From contig SKCR01023430.1 in NCBI GenBank assembly GCA_019454045.1, forward strand, positions 62,001 through 126,000: 64,000 nt of DNA. The letters are read 5' to 3'. Source of the stretch: Zanthoxylum bungeanum (Eukaryota > Streptophyta > Magnoliopsida > Sapindales > Rutaceae). Of the stretch, positions 10,305 through 19,440 are shown piece after piece (the first letter of the stretch is position 1; each line of letters starts with the position of its first letter). The notes beneath the pieces were generated by a model. It was not told where the DNA came from. It worked only from the letters and a program-made list of their open reading frames with translations, and did not search any database. A program made the translations under genes and the position numbers.

Positions 10305-10958
10305 TTAAAGGTTAAGATCCAGATTAATCCTACGCCTCTGACCACGATCGTCCTCGGACCAATTTATCTTTGAAAGGATAGGGTCAACTCGTGGTTCATA
10401 GGCTATGAGTTGGTCTATTAGATCCGGAGCAGTTCTGGCAGTAAAGAGGAGTTCTTTTAATGGTTTTGACACGAACCCATTTCTCCGAGCATCATCAAGA
10501 AACACACAAAGAAAATCATAAAATCCATCAACGTTGAGCAGTCCAATTGGTTTCTGGTGTATGTTCAGGTTCGCCCAAGATAGCACAATAAAAATTTCCT
10601 CAAATGTACCCAAGCCACCTGGCAAAGCAATAAAAGCATCAGCACAGTTAATCATTTCTACCAAACGTTCAGACATACCTAGCACAATCAATTCCTCTCC
10701 GTTTGATGGTTCAATAAGATTTGCCTCTGCCAAGGGTTTTGGGATGATTCCCAAAACGTGACTGCCTCCTTCCTGTACGGCCTTTGAAACGATCCCCATT
10801 AGTCCAAGATTGCCTCCGCCATATATTAAGTGCATATTTCTTGCAGCTAAGACTCGAACCAATTCCTGTGCTGCTTCTATGTATTGTGGTTTATTACCAA
10901 CACTACTACCGCAAAACACACAGATGTTTTCAACTCGTCTTTTTGAAGTGGCTTCCAT
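10305..10958 (-). CDS. LOG: LOG-family cytokinin nucleotide phosphoribohydrolase-like protein, carried by Athila F
   Basis: An uninterrupted 217-codon frame. The start follows an in-frame leader without similarity and begins MEATSKRR. Readable motifs are ICVFCGSSVGNK at residues ~12-23, the nucleotide-binding IYGGGNLGLMG at ~45-55, the catalytic-arginine region GMSERLVEM at ~93-101 and PGGLGTFEEI at ~111-120, matching the family signature PGGxGTxxE. Length agrees with plant LOG proteins (about 210-220). The family hydrolyses cytokinin riboside 5'-monophosphates to free cytokinin in the cytosol. Cellular plant LOG genes have several introns; this copy has none, suggesting capture through RNA. 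It lies between ORF3 and the 3' LTR in pol orientation, and G has a broken version in the same place. The tail ends LDLNL. Enzyme activity and expression are not shown. Confidence 0.9.
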   Translation of the reverse strand: MEATSKRRVENICVFCGSSVGNKPQYIEAAQELVRVLAARNMHLIYGGGNLGLMGIVSKAVQEGGSHVLGIIPKPLAEANLIEPSNGEELIVLGMSERLVEMINCADAFIALPGGLGTFEEIFIVLSWANLNIHQKPIGLLNVDGFYDFLCVFLDDARRNGFVSKPLKELLFTARTAPDLIDQLIAYEPRVDPILSKINWSEDDRGQRRRINLDLNL

Positions 10959-11010
10959 GTTTTACTTTGGATGTTTTCAAAAGTGCAATGATGGGTTGAA
11001 TTTATAACAC

Positions 11011-11025
11011 CTGAAAAGAGTGAGT
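11011..11025 (-). promoter_or_regulatory. Candidate 3' splice site ahead of LOG in F
   Basis: ACTCACTCTTTTCAG on the minus strand lies about 50 bases before the LOG start. G has ACTCACCCTTTTTCAG at the same place (about 58498-58513). A pyrimidine tract ending CAG in both copies suggests a spliced subgenomic RNA; no donor was proven. Confidence 0.4.
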
Positions 11026-11191
11026 AAAATAATAGCACTAGTACATGTCAAATGACAATTATTAGTTAAACAAATCATGATAGTCAAAAAGTTCTGGATC
11101 CTGTCCGAGAAAATAAAACAAAACAAATTACAATTATTAGGAAAAGACAAAGAGATATAATATGTACAAGAATTTACAGTTTGATTAACGT

Positions 11192-11740
11192 CTATGTGTC
11201 AGGGACAAACTTCCCATCCAATTTTCTTATAAATTGGCAAACAGGGTCTTTTTGAGTCAGATTCCCGAGACTTAACAGTTGTCTTTCTTTTTGAAATTGT
11301 GTATGTAATTTGCGAAAGGCTATGTGAACATATCCACTGGGATGCGTCTCAAGAGTCGAAGATATATCATCTACAGACTCCTTACTCAAGCCATCCCTAA
11401 TGAATTTAATTTTATCTTCGCGATTATCAGACACCATTCCTAAAGAACGACAACGAGTATTGCAATTCCATCGTGTACATTTGTAACAAACACCCATTTG
11501 CTTAGCTCTATGTTTCTTTACATAGGTGCTTCTTCCAAAACCAGGCATATGTGAAATAAAAGAGTAAGAAGACTCACATGCCAATCGGACTCATGCTTCA
11601 ATTACCCAACGAATATCATTAGGAACACCATGGATTGTTAGTAACCTTATCCGTTCCAAGCGAGCTTTGTAATCTTTCATCAGATATTTTTGAGGGAGAG
11701 AAGGAAATTGCTTGTGAAGATTTGCTAGAGCTTCTTCCAT
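11192..11740 (-). pseudogene. ORF3, unrecognised Athila accessory protein (F copy, one stop)
   Basis: A frame of about 182 codons starts MEEALANLHK at 11740, directly after TCATTTCAG, and ends GKFVPDT. It is broken once by TGA at 11591-11593; G reads through this point with other codons. Readable features are a basic patch RSTYVKKHRAK, a cysteine group with spacing C-x2-C-x4-C-x3-C (near residue 85), the conserved stretch NREDKIKFIRD, and QFIRKLDGK near the end. There is no signal peptide or membrane segment, so it does not resemble an envelope protein. I do not recognise the family. Conservation in both elements points to a function in the element's past. Confidence 0.7.
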
Positions 11741-11878
11741 CCTGAAATGACTTAATCTGCAAAAACTAAACACACAAAATTAAATCACTCCAAATCACAA
11801 TATATACAAGATTTGCATGGGTTTCCTCCCTGTGATCGCTAAGTTTAAAGTCGTCAGCCAAACTTGACTTCTCGAACG

Positions 11879-13010
11879 TTAAGCTGGATCTGCAAGTGTG
11901 ACACTTTCTTTTTGTCGCTCAAATGATTCTCCCCAGTAGTGTTTGACACGCTGACTGTTAACTTTGAATGTGTTGTTGGTGTTAGGATCCAGTAACTCAA
12001 CAGCTCCATAAGGTAAAACATGAGTGATCACAAATGGACCTGACCACCTAGATTTCAACTTTCCAGGGAAAATTTTCAATCTCGAATTGTACAATAACAC
12101 ATGCTGCCTTGGTTCCAACTTTCTGTGAACTAATTTTCGGTCATGCCATTTCTTGGTCTTTTCTTTGTATAATTTGGCATTCTCATAAGCATGTAGGCGA
12201 AATTCCTCCAATTCGTTAAGTTGGTGAAGTCTTTTCTCTCCTGCAGCTTGTGAATCAAAATTCAACTTCTTCAGTGCCCAGTACGCCTTGTGCTCAAGCT
12301 CAACTAGTAGATGGCACGCTTTCCCAAACACCAATCGATATGGGGACATACCAATGGGTGTCTTGTAAGCTGCACGGTAGGCCCATAATGCATCATCTAG
12401 TTTTATTGACCAGTCCCTCCTTGTTGATCCAACGGTTCTTTCTAGGATTCTTTTGATTTCTCTGTTTAAAACCTCAACCTGTCCATTTGACTGTGGATGG
12501 TAAGATGTGGCAACCTTGTGAGTAACTCTGTATTTGGATAGGAGTGCATCGAAGTATCTGTTACAGAAATGAGAGCCATCATCACTGATAATTGCCCGAA
12601 GTGTTCCAAACCGAGTGAAAATGTTCTTTTTCAGGAATTTGATCACCACTTTTGAATCATTGGATGGTAGTGCAATTGCTTCAACCCATTTGGAGACGTA
12701 GTCTACAGCAACCAAGATGTACATGTTTCCAAATGATGGAACAAAAGGTCCCATGAAATCAAAACCCATACATCAAATATTTCCACTTCTAGAATGTTTT
12801 GCAACGGTCCTTCGTTTCTCCAGGAAATATTTCCCGTTCTCCGGCACATGTCACATTGAAAAGAAAAAATATAAGCATCTTTAAAAAGAGTGGGCCAAAA
12901 CAAACCTGATTGTATGACTTCGGCTGCAGTTTTGTTTCCGCTGAAGTGTCCGCCATATGATGATGAATGACAGTACTACAAAACACTGTTGATTTCCTCA
13001 TGTGGAACAC
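11879..13010 (-). pseudogene. pol: Athila F integrase
   Basis: The integrase catalysed insertion of element DNA. The longest piece, 11879-12769 (296 codons), holds the whole catalytic core: Asp in VAVDYVSKW, Asp in IISDDGSHF, Glu in [10 protein letters not shown], followed by the C-terminal region [12 protein letters not shown] and [12 protein letters not shown]. The zinc-binding N-terminus (CDMCRRTG readable) lies upstream in another frame: there is a stop just after 12976 and a frameshift near 12770. It ends about 140 bases before ORF3. Confidence 0.88.
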
Positions 13011-14414
13011 GTCGTCTCAATAATTGATCAGCACACTGTTTGAACAGGTACGGTTCATCCCAGACATAGTGCTTGACTTCTTTGAATAACTTCTTCCGTT
13101 GTTGAGTTGTCCATTCCAACTGCCATTTTCCTGACACAATGTAGTTGACAAAGTCAGCATACCAAGGGACTTCCTGTTGTTTCATGGAAAACAGTTGTTC
13201 ATCTGGAAAAGTTTCTTTGATTGACAGTTCTTTGCCAGCTGTTTCTCTATTTTCGAGCCTCGATAGATGATCTGCCACCTGATTCTCTGTTCCTTTCCTG
13301 TCTCTGATCTCCACGTCGAATTCTTGCAGAAGAAGTATCCAACAGATCAATCTGGGTTTTGCATCTTTCTTTGTGATCAGATATTTGATTACTGAATGAT
13401 CTGTGTAGACCACCACTTTGGGACCTAGCAGATAGGAACGAAATTTGTCAAAAGCATACACAACTGCGAGCAACTCCTTTTCAGTGGTTGTGTAGTTGAG
13501 TTGAGCTTCATTCAAAGTTCTGCTGGAGTAGTAAATGGTGTGGAAAATCCTTGCTTTACGTTGTCCCAAAACTGCACCTAGAGCAAAATCACTAACATCG
13601 CACATCACTTCAAATGGAAGGGTCCAGTCTGGTGCTACAATGATGGGGGCGGATACCAGCTTCTGTTTTAAGATTTCAAAAGCTTCCTGGCATTCTTTGT
13701 TGAAGTGGAAAGGCACATCCTTCTCCAGAAGATTGCATAGAGGTTTAGCAATCTTGGAAAAGTCTTTGATAAATCTCCTGTAAAAACCTGCATGTCCAAG
13801 AAAACTTCGAATACCTTTAACTGATGTTGGTGGAGGTAGTTTTTCAATTGTCTCTATATTTTCTTTGTCTACCTCAATCCCCTTTTGTGAGATCTGGTGT
13901 CCAAGAACAATGCCTTCTTGCACTATAAAGTGGCATTTCTCCCAGTTGAGTATCAGGTTCGTATCTTCGCACCTTTGTAACACCTGTTCCAAATTTTACA
14001 AACAATGATCAAAAGAATCTCCAAATATAGAAAAGTCATCCATGAAAACCTCCATACTCTGCTCTAGCATGTCTGAAAAAATGGCCATCATGCAACGCTA
14101 AAAAGTGGCGGGGGCATTATATAATCCAAATGGCATCATGCGGAAAGAAAAAGTAACATAAGGACATGTAAATGTGGTTTTCTCCTGATCTTCTGGGGCG
14201 ATGGAAATCTGATTGTATCCTGAATATCCGTCTAGAAAGCAATAGAACTCATGTCCTGCCAGTCTGTCTAACATCTGGTCAATAAATGGTAACGAAAAAT
14301 GGTCTTTTCTCATGGCTTTGTTCAGTTTTCGGTAATCCAGTCACCGTTCTTGTCGGAATCAATTCGTTCTTTTCATTAGTGACCACAGTAATTCCTCTTT
14401 TCTTTGGCACACAC
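12976..14414 (-). pseudogene. pol: Athila F reverse transcriptase and RNase H
   Basis: From the edge of the B insertion, the frame resumes with CVPKKRGITVV. It then loses a few codons near 14338, and continues with palm motifs DGYSGYNQI, FRMMPFGLYNAPATF, a stop at 14098-14100, and the catalytic FMDDFSIFGDS box (FMDD in place of YVDD, as usual in Athila). A second stop lies near 13998. The 338-codon piece 13992-12976 carries [11 protein letters not shown], the RNase H residues TDHSVIKYL and the linker to integrase. At least three lesions make it inactive. Confidence 0.88.
14410..14414. repeat. Target duplication CACAC, left of B
   Basis: CACAC here and at 24683-24687 flank copy B exactly. Confidence 0.9.
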
Positions 14415-15472
14415 TGTTGGATAATATGACCCATAGCGTCACTATTTGTACAGATCACGGTGTTGTTGTACAAATTAACTATGTGACAAGGAAATTGCAC
14501 TCTCATCATTTGTGATTAGATCACCATAGATGTAGAAATGAAGAGAGGTCCATATGATTAGCTCCTGGATTGAGATGATATGAGACAGTATCATCCCCGA
14601 AGGATTAATCATTAAATATCCATAGCTGGAGTATTATCGAGACTGGACATCGATAATGCGGAAAAGGCTAGTATTGCACTTGTGCGCGTTGTGAGGGCAC
14701 AACGGCATAGTTCTCATATATTTAAGTATTGGATACTTATGCAAGTACAATAAGAGGTTGTGTTTCACTGATGGTACGAGAAACAGCTTCGCTCTGGATA
14801 GACCCCTCGGAATCCCATTGGTATTATGACTATGTGTCTATGGGAGGCCGAAATCAAGGTAGGTGTGTATAGTCTTAACCTGAGACTTACATCGCTAATA
14901 CTTGCGATAATCGGTAGACTTTGGTCTTGGTGGTACAGGGCTTAAACCGGTTCTGCGTACACCGCTTCCGGGTTTATCAGAGAGTCGTAGTGTATTGGGT
15001 GTGATGTCGAGACGGAAGTATCACTTCAGTCATAGTGGAGATGATGTCACGCAGGATACGGTATTAGTGCTCTTAAGTGCTGCGCGGCCGTCGGGATATT
15101 ATGACAAGGTCATGTATATCCGATTATAGAGACTAGTTACCAGACATCCGACATGTGCTTCGGACGGGGCAGACACTTATCCAGCCCCAGCCCTAGCACG
15201 TGACTATCCGATACTGGGCCGATATACACAATACTACGGTATACTACGCTTGATACAGATCTATATATTCCTGTAAGAATATTTCTGGAGAATTGGGTAG
15301 GCATGGCGCTTTGCTAGAAGCCAACCTTGTCTTGTAAATCGGTATAAACGTAGTACGAGGTACTTACGTGTTCGGATAATCCGAAGACCGTATTTACTGC
15401 CAACATATCCAGAGATCTCATGGGTCGCTTCCTGAAGATTCACCGATGATGTATAACTCGCACTTTAATTAA

Positions 15473-15705
15473 TCTGGGATTAATTGGAAGAGAGAGAAAA
15501 TTAATCTGGGATTAATTGCGGAGATATTTTATCTGGGATAAAATATTAATTAAAGAGAGAGAACAATTAATTTGGAATTAATCAATAAAATAATATATTC
15601 GATATATTATAAGAAATTGGATTTCGACGTGGAATTAAAATTAGATTTTAATTCGGGCGAACGAATTAATTTAGAATTAATTCGTTAGCGACGTAAATAG
15701 TGATT
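15473..15705 (+). repeat. Palindrome ladder in the B 5' LTR
   Basis: Successive short inverted repeats stand nearly end to end: AATTAATCTGGGATTAATT (twice), ATATTTTATCTGGGATAAAA, ATTAATTTGGAATTAAT, ATATATTCGATATAT, GAAATTGGATTTC, GAATTAAAATTAGATTTTAA and GAATTAATTTAGAATTAATT. The same series stands in the LTRs of A, C and D. Confidence 0.8.
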
Positions 15706-16039
15706 TCGTTAGGCGTAATCATTTAATTACGACGCGACGGAAAATTCGTTAATTTGGAATTAGCAAACCCGAGCCCGAGAGTGATTGCGAGCGCATTCGC
15801 ATTTCGAATTAGAGCGCGGCACGCAGTCACATCAAGCTCAAATCGTTAGTCACATCATGCGTCAAATCAATTGTCACTTTGAGTGATGTGACTTGACAAC
15901 ATGTCACTTTATTAAAGTGATGTGATGTGACTTAAAGTAAAGGAAAATGATGAAAAGCATTAATAGACTTTTGCTTTTTTAACTTTTGATATTGAAAAAT
16001 GATTTAGATATTTGTTTTTGTTTTTGAAATAAAAATAAA

Positions 16040-16048
16040 TATATAAAC
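16040..16048 (+). promoter_or_regulatory. Candidate TATA box of the B LTR
   Basis: TATATAAAC is followed by a CT-rich stretch ending CACTCACCACTCA, a typical plant transcription start context. The 3' LTR repeats it at about 24215. Confidence 0.45.
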
Positions 16049-16549
16049 CAATATCATTTTCTCCTCTCACTCACCACTCATGGTCTCTTCCCTCTTTTTC
16101 CCTCTTCTCTCCTTCATTCTTCTCCTTCAATCCCTCAAGCCGATTTTCTTCTCACATCTGTCTTTTTTTTTTCGGTTACGAATTTGTAAGGTTAGACCGA
16201 ATGTTTGGAAGCAGACCGAAATTGAGAAGCAAATGAAGATAGTAGTGCTAGCACACACATGGGTTATATTATGTGATAGGGAAACGAATTTGTGAGCTTG
16301 GAAAGCTTGAAGCTTGAAGCTTCAATGGAGTCTCCCATGGCCGAATCTTGGAGGAATTTCACAGCCCCAAAACCGAGTAGTCTAGCATTCACAGGACCAA
16401 AACCGAGCAACATGCAGTGGAAAATGGGTCTTGTTCTTCCTTCATCAAAACCGTTCAATGTGAGTATGATTCCGCACCTCATTTGATCTGTTCATACTCA
16501 TTTTTTATGCATGTTTGTGATCCTTGGGACTTGATTTTAAACTCTACAA

Positions 16550-16563
16550 TGGTATCTTGAGCT
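16550..16563 (+). other. Primer binding site of copy B
   Basis: TGGTATCTTGAGC follows the LTR by one base and resembles the initiator tRNA-Met complement TGGTATCAGAGC, with two altered bases. Confidence 0.75.
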
Positions 16564-19440
16564 ATTGGTTGCATAAAAACGAATTAGGGTTCTTGAGCTA
16601 AATTTGGGGCTTTTTGATTTAAGCATGATTTTGACAAATTGTTTGTTTAAGAATGCTTGTATATGAATTAATTAGAGTTATATGTAATCAATTTGATGAA
16701 AAATTAATTGGATTGATTTTCCCCAATTTACTTAATGTTGGCCAAAACTTTAATTTGGGAAAACTCAATTTGAGCATCAAATGATTAAATTGTTTAGTAT
16801 AGTATGCTTGAATGAGGTTGAATTGATGTTGTGCATAATCAATTTCATGAAATTTGGTTGGATCCATTTTTCCCTAAATTTTGGGCATGACAAATTTGGG
16901 TAAACCTGATTTTGAGCATGTTTAATGAAATTGGATGATTTAGAATGCTTGAATGTTGTTTAATTGATGATTGATTAGATCAATTTGATGAAAAGTGTTT
17001 GGAACAATTTTTCCCCAATTTGCTTGTGATGGCCGAATTTGGCAAGTGCCCTAATGTCTTGGTTTTTTGATTTTTTGTTCATTGGATGACTTAGAAATCA
17101 TTTGGGGATGTTGAATTTATGTTTGATTGGGTTCAATTGGATTGAATTTGATTTGGGCATAATTTCCCTCTTTGGCCGAGACTTTAGCATGTATAAATTG
17201 GGTTTGATTTTGATTTAATTATGTTGGACATGATTAATTGATGATAAGCATGATTAATTGGACAAATTTAGTGTTTTGGAAACTTTGATTTGGATAATTA
17301 ATAATGCTATACACTTTAGGTAATTTAATTGGAAAATTTGGAATTTTTGGAATTAAATTATTGGGCTTAAAATTGGATTTGGGCTTTTTAAGTTGTTATT
17401 GGGTTAATTGGACTTTGTTGTACAAAGTTGGTTTAGGCCAAAATTGGTTGGATCCAATTAGGCCCAAAACCGCTTCCAAAAGGCCCAAATGCACTAATAA
17501 ACCTTTAACGTTTAATTGGGCGGGCCTAAATTAATTTATGGGCTTATGGGGTAACTCCCGGATTGGACTTGGGTTGCGGTTTGACCCGAGTTGACCAAAA
17601 GTCCACGCCTCAAGAAATTAATTAAAAGCCCATTGGAATTTAATTAAATTAATATTGGATATTAATCGGGCTTTGAGACCGTAGCGATTAAATTTGGAAT
17701 TTAAATCGTAAAGGTTTATTTTATAAAGTGTAATATTTAATTTGGAATTAAATAATGAATTAAAATTAAATGCGTATTAAATTGGATTTAATTATGTAAT
17801 TTAATTTAATTCGTAGAAATCGTACTTTGAGTACGTGTTCGCAATACGAGTTTGACTCGAACAAAATCAAATCTTGTTTGAACATTGGATGATCACTAAT
17901 TATCAAGATTAATTAATTTGATTGATTGATTGATAACATGCTTGTATGAATACATGGTTGTGATGTTTGAATAATGTATATCGGATGGATATTAGCCGGG
18001 TGGGGCGATTTTAGGAATTGTTGTAATAAATTTGATTTATTAATTGGACCTGCGTGTCCAGCCTTATCTCCTATTTCTTTGTATTCTCTTCTCACCTATT
18101 CCCCTCTATGTATATGAGGTTTCTTTAGAAGTGTAGTGTAACGGGTAGAAGAAATATTAGTGCAAGCGGGAGAGAGAAAGTGAGAGATTTGATCTAGGAT
18201 CAATGTAAAATATCCATCCGCATATCATTATTATTTTATTTCATATACTCGCTTTATTATGTGTTTAGAATGCATGCTTAAGGGTGTATGATGATGAGAC
18301 CTTAACAAAGATAATAAATTGGTATCCAATTTGCACGCGAAAAGCCCTCATAAAATATCATGGCGTCTTTTCCTTCCATTGAGTGATTCTTACTCAAGAT
18401 CCTAGATTGGCATGGGTTGTTGGCCAAAGTCAAGCCCTTGTCCGTCGAAGATGTGTTTGAATCACGAGTTTTGTTCCATATCGGTGTCGTGTCCAAGTTG
18501 TGGTTTGTTGGCCAAAGTCAAGACCACTTCTTGTCCATTGACATTGATTACGAAGCTTCCATGTCAATGGGTCCGCGCTTGACTGGGATCACTAGGTTTG
18601 TTGTGCCAAAGCCAAGGCCTAGTTGATTCAGAGGAAAAAGGTTAGGGTATACATTCGATGTATAGGCATATATAAGATATATGTTTGGGACTTGGATGTC
18701 CACCTACTGGATCTAGGAGTTGGATGAGATCCAATTGATCTTCGAGATCTACCTAGTTAATTATCATACAATTTGTTGGCCAAAGTCAAGATTGTGTGAT
18801 ATTTAACGGGATCCTAGCCCACTAGGAAACACGGTTTCCCGAGTACTCGACAGAGGGTTAGAGGCTCGACGAAAAATAGTGGGAGGCAAGAATTGAATTT
18901 GCAATACTCGTTCAATTACTCGCCATACGCGCTCATTTAAATTATTTCGTCATTAGATTAAATGTTAGTTAGACTAATATTTAAATTGTTGTTTTAATAA
19001 ACAGTTGGACTGTATTATACTTGATTATATATAATTGGATTATATCAATCAATATATTTGAATTAATTAATTTCAGTTTACAGTTGATTTTATAATTGGA
19101 TTATAATAATCAATGTAATTGAGGTTAATTAATTTGGATTATATTTGATTATATAGTTGGACTATTATAATCATTATAATATATATAGTACCACTAATCG
19201 TTGATTAAATAGTTGGACTATTGTAATCAAGATAAAATTGAAAAGTTGGATATTTAAAATATAATCTGGGATTAAAATATTTTAAATGATTTAATTTTCA
19301 AATTGGGAATAAATAATAGGTTACTTTATTTGATAAAATAACTTATTATACCTTTAAGCCCAAAATTAAGCAAAATAAGTAGAGCATAAAATCTTTGGAA
19401 GATTTATGTGATGATGACTTTAATGCTTAATTTAATATAC
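16564..19440 (+). other. Untranslated leader of copy B
   Basis: About 2.9 kb with no credible gene. It holds a low-complexity stretch of degenerate repeats around TTTCCCCAATTT and GAATGCTTG (16600-17300), more short AT palindromes (17600-17860), four spaced GCCAAAG units (18423-18785) and the TTGGACT repeat block (18965-19225). A candidate splice acceptor ending AACAG lies near 19012. Confidence 0.6.
18417..18800 (+). repeat. Four spaced GCCAAAG units in the B leader
   Basis: GCCAAAG starts at 18423, 18511, 18605 and 18779, mostly as TTGTTGGCCAAAGTCAAGA. Spacings of 88, 94 and 174 bases are close to those in copy C (90, 94, 178). Confidence 0.7.

Larger units (their letters stand above)
14415..16548 (+). 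repeat. 5' LTR of copy B
   Basis: Runs TGTTGGATAAT to AACTCTACA. It contains the palindrome ladder at about 15473-15705, a TATA box at 16040 and a donor-like GTGAGTATG near 16459. It pairs with 22583-24682. Confidence 0.93.

Noticed and set aside
10534..10761. Plus-strand frame over LOG (also 58809-59009 on minus over the G copy)
   Set aside because: Antisense shadow of the LOG gene; no start context or domain.
10305..10958. LOG as an ordinary host gene between two repeats
   Set aside because: It lies inside LTRs with a perfect duplication, lacks introns, and G has the homologue in the same slot between ORF3 and the 3' LTR.
11192..11740. ORF3 as an envelope-like protein
   Set aside because: No signal peptide, membrane helix or cleavage site is visible, and the length is short for Athila envelope-like frames.
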